DNA from: Sulfurimonas sp. | GTDB taxonomy: Bacteria > Campylobacterota > Campylobacteria > Campylobacterales > Sulfurimonadaceae | DNA length: 8,579 bases | Assembly (NCBI GenBank): GCA_027066935.1 | Contig: JAMOMX010000340.1 | Location: 1 to 8,579 of the forward strand | Direction: 5' to 3' | Shown: positions 5,829 through 8,579 of the stretch, piece by piece | Numbering within the stretch: position 1 is the stretch's first letter | Layout of the letters: every line of letters starts with the position of its first letter | The notes under the pieces: model-generated | The model's database searches: none | What the model saw: the letters and a program-made list of their open reading frames with translations, nothing else | Told to the model about the DNA's origin: nothing | Made by a program: the position numbers and the translations under genes

Positions 5829-5972
5829 TTATTTTAGCACTAAAAGGTAAAGTGGGTTTTGAGAAAGTGTTTGACCCTCTAATAACATAGCTAGTGTTGA
5901 CTCTTCTCGTAAAGTTTCTAAAACAACCTTGAATTTAAACTCTGAACTAAAATGTTTGCCTCTCTTTGCCAT
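5829..5972 (-). pseudogene. IS3-family orfA, 5' remnant
   Basis: A 47-codon frame starts with ATG at 5972, preceded by a good ribosome site (AGGAG, read on the minus strand). Its first 28 residues, MAKRGKHFSSEFKFKVVLE and then TLREESTLA, are the opening of IS3-type OrfA transposases, where a helix-turn-helix should follow. Instead the product continues MLLEGQTLSQNPLYLLVLK and stops. The helix-turn-helix, leucine zipper and frameshift region are gone, so this is a deletion remnant and cannot work as a transposase subunit. The orfB copy near the right edge lies upstream of it on the same strand, the wrong order for both to belong to a single element. Confidence 0.7.
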
Positions 5973-6016
5973 GTTAAATCTCCTATATCTTATTTTACTC
6001 TATAGGAATTTAATTT

Positions 6017-6856
6017 TTAAATTGCTGTCTGATTTACTGGGTTCATCATAGCCAATTGACTTATTAATTTTTGAGCTTTTATTCTTGTATTTTTATCAAC
6101 CTTTGAAGAAGAAGAATTAACTATTAAGTTCAGTGCATCAACTGCAAAACCAGATTTAATAATACTTCTTGCGTGGCTTGCTCTTGACTCACATGAATGA
6201 TCAGTATAATCAGTTTCTCTTTTTAGTGTTTCAATGATTTCTGATCGATCAATATTATTAGAGTTAAATTTATCAAAATATTTAACAAAACAAGATTGTC
6301 CAACAGATTGTAAATCTCTAACAAATTTTTTATTTTGAATTGAAAAGGTTGAGTTGTTTATATTTAAATTATTTTCTTGAAATAAATTAACAATAAATTC
6401 TGAAACAGGCTTCCAAAGTCGAACTTGTCTATTTTCTTCTTCAAAGATTTTTCCATGAGCTTTGTCAGCGAAACTTTTCATCTGATTGTAATGAGATATA
6501 AATTCTCGACTATCTAAACCTGAATTATTTTCAAGAAGTGAAAGTAAAATCGGATAACTATCATTTTCAGATAATTCCATATATGTAACTAAGATTTTAT
6601 AATTTTTTTGATGTGGTCTTGTTAACCAAAGAGGCACTCTCTTTTTAACTTTTGCAATAGCATTTGATTGAACCTCTGCTTCATTAACTTCTTTTACAGC
6701 AGGAGTATATATAGTTTTTTGAAGCTCATGCAGTAGTAATTTTGCATTTCCAATTATTGATAATAATTGTTCTTCCAATGTATCATTATTTATTAATACA
6801 CTTTCTTTGTAAGCAATCTTTGCATCCTCTAAAATTTCATTTGTAATATTTATCAT
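6017..6856 (-). CDS. Hypothetical protein
   Basis: I do not recognise this 279-residue protein. A longer frame begins at 6898, but the ATG at 6856 has AAAAAGGAAA about five bases ahead of it and is preferred. The product is soluble-looking, with no signal peptide or membrane segment, and mostly helical. The N-terminal third is acidic and helical (EDAKIAYKESV to LLHELQKTI). The middle contains KKRVPLWLTRPHQKNYKILV, FISHYNQMKSFADKAHGKIF and VRLWKPVSEFIV, which together look like a small winged-helix-like domain. The C-terminal third has RASHARSIIKSGFAVDALNL and an IKAQKLISQL helix. It diverges from the 7021 lipoprotein gene across an operator-like region. Its stop lies 44 bases upstream of the orfA remnant's start on the same strand, so an insertion may have landed just past its end. 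Confidence 0.65.
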   Translation of the reverse strand: MINITNEILEDAKIAYKESVLINNDTLEEQLLSIIGNAKLLLHELQKTIYTPAVKEVNEAEVQSNAIAKVKKRVPLWLTRPHQKNYKILVTYMELSENDSYPILLSLLENNSGLDSREFISHYNQMKSFADKAHGKIFEEENRQVRLWKPVSEFIVNLFQENNLNINNSTFSIQNKKFVRDLQSVGQSCFVKYFDKFNSNNIDRSEIIETLKRETDYTDHSCESRASHARSIIKSGFAVDALNLIVNSSSSKVDKNTRIKAQKLISQLAMMNPVNQTAI

Positions 6857-6899
6857 CTCGTTTCCTTTTTTTAAGATAAAAAAGTCTACTACAAGCAAA

Positions 6900-6943
6900 C
6901 TTAATCACTGCTTAATCACTAATAAGACTAATTAGTGATTAAG
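6900..6943. promoter_or_regulatory. Triple-site operator between divergent genes
   Basis: CTTAATCACT occurs at 6900-6909 and again at 6911-6920, a direct repeat with 11-bp period. It occurs a third time inverted as AGTGATTAAG at 6934-6943. The second and third copies form a perfect palindrome with 13-bp arms (6911-6923, 6931-6943) and a 7-bp spacer. The block lies 44 bases upstream of the 6856 start and 77 bases upstream of the 7021 start, a natural place for a repressor acting on both genes. The bound protein is unknown. Confidence 0.6.
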
Positions 6944-7020
6944 ATACTTATTGATAATTAAACTTTTTGTTAATATTGTCGATACTTCGCTTTCGAAATA
7001 AATTCAATTAAGGACAAACT

Positions 7021-7803
7021 ATGAAATCAATTATCTTTGCATTTGTAGGTTTATTTATTTTATCAGGTTGTTTAGCTCAAAAAAAATCTCAATATATAGT
7101 AAGTGTTAATTCTATTGCCAAATCTGATATAAGTCAAGTTGCAAAAGGAAAAAAATATTTTCTTGCACATGCTGAGAAAGATGATTTTATTCTGGGAAGT
7201 TCTATTATGGGTATTTATGATTTGCAATTTTATGAATACTCTAGGTATATAGACCGGATATTAAAAAAAGATGGATATATAAAAGTTAACACTGTTTTTA
7301 AAGCTGACTTTATAGTTTATTTAAAGTATGGCATAGGTAAACCAAAAACCAAAACTTATTTTACCAATACTCCAATTTATGGTAAAACTGGAGTTTCATC
7401 AGTTACAACTTCTGGAACATCAAATTCTTATATGGATATAAATAATAACAATCTTAATGTAAATACATTTTCAAATTCGACATCAACTATTAATTATGAT
7501 TATGGGGTAGTAGGATATAGAACCCAAAAAAATCAATATACTAAATATAATAGACATATTATATTATGGGCAAAAAATAGAACTAGATTTTCTCCAGGAA
7601 AGTTGAGACGAGATAGTGTCATTTGGAGTATGCTTCTTACAAGTAGTGGATCAAGTGGGGATTTAAGACGTGTTTTTCCAATAATGATAGCAGCATCTAA
7701 AGACTATTTTCTTAAAAATTCTAGACAAAAAATAACAATGAGAATTTCTGAAGATGATGAATCAGTTCTAAAAGTTAAAGGTATTCCAATGAAGAAAAAA
7801 TAA
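7021..7803 (+). CDS. Putative lipoprotein, DUF4136-like
   Basis: The 260-residue product has a clear lipoprotein signal: MKSIIFAFVGLFILSGC with Cys17 in a canonical LSGC lipobox, then LAQKKSQ. Residues 25-105 have the pattern of a DUF4136-type domain: beta strand, then YSRYIDRILKKDGYIKV, then KADFIVYLKYGIG. This is followed by a serine-, threonine- and asparagine-rich stretch (about 120-160) and a strand-rich segment, YNRHIILWAKNR. The C-terminal part includes SVIWSMLLTSSGSSGDLRRV and a lysine-rich tail. It is probably anchored to the outer membrane facing the periplasm; its role is unknown. AAGGA at 7010-7014 sets the start. The gene diverges from the 6856 gene and faces the IS3 orfB remnant. 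The DUF4136 assignment is tentative. Confidence 0.7.
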   Translation: MKSIIFAFVGLFILSGCLAQKKSQYIVSVNSIAKSDISQVAKGKKYFLAHAEKDDFILGSSIMGIYDLQFYEYSRYIDRILKKDGYIKVNTVFKADFIVYLKYGIGKPKTKTYFTNTPIYGKTGVSSVTTSGTSNSYMDINNNNLNVNTFSNSTSTINYDYGVVGYRTQKNQYTKYNRHIILWAKNRTRFSPGKLRRDSVIWSMLLTSSGSSGDLRRVFPIMIAASKDYFLKNSRQKITMRISEDDESVLKVKGIPMKKK

Positions 7804-7860
7804 TCTCACTCCACGACACTCTAAGGATAAAAATAGTTTAATAGCCTAATATACCACCCC

Positions 7861-7883
7861 AAATTGTCAAGACAATTTTTTTT
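7861..7883 (+). terminator. Possible intrinsic terminator
   Basis: AAATTGT (7861-7867) pairs with ACAATTT (7872-7878) around a CAAG loop, and eight T residues run from 7876 to 7883. It lies 58 bases past the end of the 7021 lipoprotein gene. The stem is AT-rich and weak, and the palindrome may instead be part of the IS3 element's end. Confidence 0.4.
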
Positions 7884-7913
7884 AAAATCTAATTCTCTTT
7901 CCAACCTGTTACT

Positions 7914-8447
7914 TTATGACACATGTTCTTCTGATTCTTTGTAAAATTCATTATTAGATTTTAAACCTTCAAGATAAACATTCATAGGTTTTTTATAATC
8001 CAATGTTTGATGAAATCTTCTGTAATTGTAAAAATCTATATAATCATGCATATCTTCTTTTAACTCCTTAATTGATTTGTATTCGTTAAGATAAATCCTT
8101 TCACATTTTGCACTTCTCCAAAATCTTTCGATAACAATGTTATCAGTAACTCTACCTTTACCATCCATGGATATAGTGATACCATTTTGTTTTAGCATTT
8201 GTGTATGAGCTTCACTTGTATATTGTGATCCTTGATCTGTATTAAAGATATCAGGTTTAGGATATTTTGATAATGCAACATTAAGTACATCCATAACAAG
8301 TTCGGTGTCTATTGTATTAGATATCCTATATGATAGTACAGCTTTAGAGTACCAGTCGATTATGGCAGCCAGATAAACAAATCCACCTTCTACTTTAACA
8401 TAAGTGATATCTGTACTCCAAACTTGATTAACTCTGTTGATTTCCAT
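7914..8447 (-). CDS. IS3-family transposase OrfB, 5'-truncated
   Basis: The 177-residue product is the catalytic half of an IS3-family transposase (rve integrase core). The DDE triad is intact: Asp13 in WSTDITY, Asp71 in FNTDQGSQYTS, and Glu107 in DNIVIERFWRS, with exactly 35 residues between the last two. The usual C-terminal FYNYRRFHQTLDYKKP (139-154) is present. Full OrfB proteins have about 100 more N-terminal residues with a helix-turn-helix. Here the ATG at 8447 is really an internal methionine of the family's LRGMEIN stretch. Homologous reading continues only to TTA at 8454-8456, where foreign DNA begins. The remnant could not make a functional transposase. No matching orfA lies next to it in the window. 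Confidence 0.85.
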   Translation of the reverse strand: MEINRVNQVWSTDITYVKVEGGFVYLAAIIDWYSKAVLSYRISNTIDTELVMDVLNVALSKYPKPDIFNTDQGSQYTSEAHTQMLKQNGITISMDGKGRVTDNIVIERFWRSAKCERIYLNEYKSIKELKEDMHDYIDFYNYRRFHQTLDYKKPMNVYLEGLKSNNEFYKESEEHVS

Positions 8448-8456
8448 ACCTCTTAA

Positions 8457-8579
8457 CCTGAGTTCGACAGGATAAAGAGGATAAAAGAGAAGTCATCTTA
8501 TAATTTCAAACCAAATAAAACTAAAAAGATGACCGAAAATGTTAACAAAAATATTCTGTGAGATAGATGATTTTATGCA
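8457..8579 (+). mobile_element. Left end of a second insertion sequence, IS982-like
   Basis: Homology of the interrupted orfB stops at 8456 and new sequence begins with CCTGAGTTCGACAGG, a plausible terminal inverted repeat. It is followed by two near-copies of GATAAAGAG (8471-8489). A transposase-like frame on the plus strand starts 82 bases further on. The far end and any target-site duplication lie outside the window, so the boundary may be off by a few bases. Confidence 0.5.
8539..8579 (+). CDS. Transposase, N-terminal fragment, IS982-like
   Basis: ATG at 8539 opens a frame reading MLTKIFCEIDDFM and continuing past the window. A short hydrophobic start followed by FCEIDDF is typical of IS982-family transposases, whose catalytic core would lie further downstream. 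Only 13 full codons are visible, so the family is tentative. The ribosome site is weak. The position, just inside the proposed left end of an element that splits orfB, supports a transposase. Confidence 0.5.
   Translation, partial: MLTKIFCEIDDFM

Larger units (their letters stand above)
7861..8456 (-). mobile_element. Remnant of an IS3-family insertion sequence
   Basis: This span covers the truncated orfB plus about 50 bases past its stop codon, ending at the palindrome near 7861-7878, which starts with TG when read inward from 7865 as IS3 ends usually do. The left end, orfA and the start of orfB are missing, replaced at 8457 by another element. The right boundary is a guess. Confidence 0.5.

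Noticed and set aside
6857..6898. Upstream start at 6898 for the 279-residue protein
   Set aside because: The ATG at 6856 has a clear AAAGGA site at proper spacing. The 14 extra residues (MLVVDFFILKKGNE) translate that ribosome site itself and would run close to the operator.
5829..8447. orfA remnant and orfB as the two genes of one IS3 element
   Set aside because: Both are on the minus strand, but orfB lies upstream of orfA, the reverse of the IS3 order, and two intact unrelated genes lie between them.

Overview
The window looks like a chromosome segment from an AT-rich member of the Campylobacterota (Sulfurimonas/Sulfurovum/Arcobacter-like). That placement is inferred from AT-rich codon use, AAGGA-type ribosome sites, TATAAT-type -10 boxes with weak -35 boxes, and the style of the Mog, Kbp and ArgB proteins; no rRNA or other decisive marker is present.

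Bases 1-4310 hold ordered, intact genes. The 3' end of a molybdopterin adenylyltransferase gene (mog) is followed by a BON-LysM protein of the Kbp/YgaU type with its own promoter. Converging on it, with a 4-nt overlap, is a hipBA toxin-antitoxin operon on the minus strand (hipB 1994-2251, hipA 723-1997, GTGA overlap). The region between hipB and the divergent argB gene carries three AATACT-N8-AGTATT palindromes, about 50 bp apart, which are probable HipB operators. argB (N-acetylglutamate kinase, arginine biosynthesis) overlaps by 4 nt the start of a complete animal-type arginine kinase gene. An enzyme that commits glutamate to arginine and one that stores phosphate on arginine are thus translationally coupled.

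Bases 4307-8579 look like an accessory island. It starts with a class I methyltransferase gene broken by a TGA codon and cut off at about 4571. Next come a minus-strand coding remnant, a putative lipoprotein (4723-5547, minus), a palindrome-rich segment fused to the 5' end of an IS3-type orfA (5640-5972), an unrecognised 279-residue protein (6017-6856, minus) and a second putative lipoprotein (7021-7803, plus). The last two genes diverge from a 122-bp region with three copies of CTTAATCACT, a probable operator. At the right edge an IS3-family orfB has lost its 5' end, apparently to insertion of a second, IS982-like element whose first codons run off the window.

How the genes may work together: HipB probably represses its own operon and could also touch argB transcription; ArgB and arginine kinase would share one transcript. 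The island genes have no evident functional link to these and look like cargo between insertion-sequence remnants.
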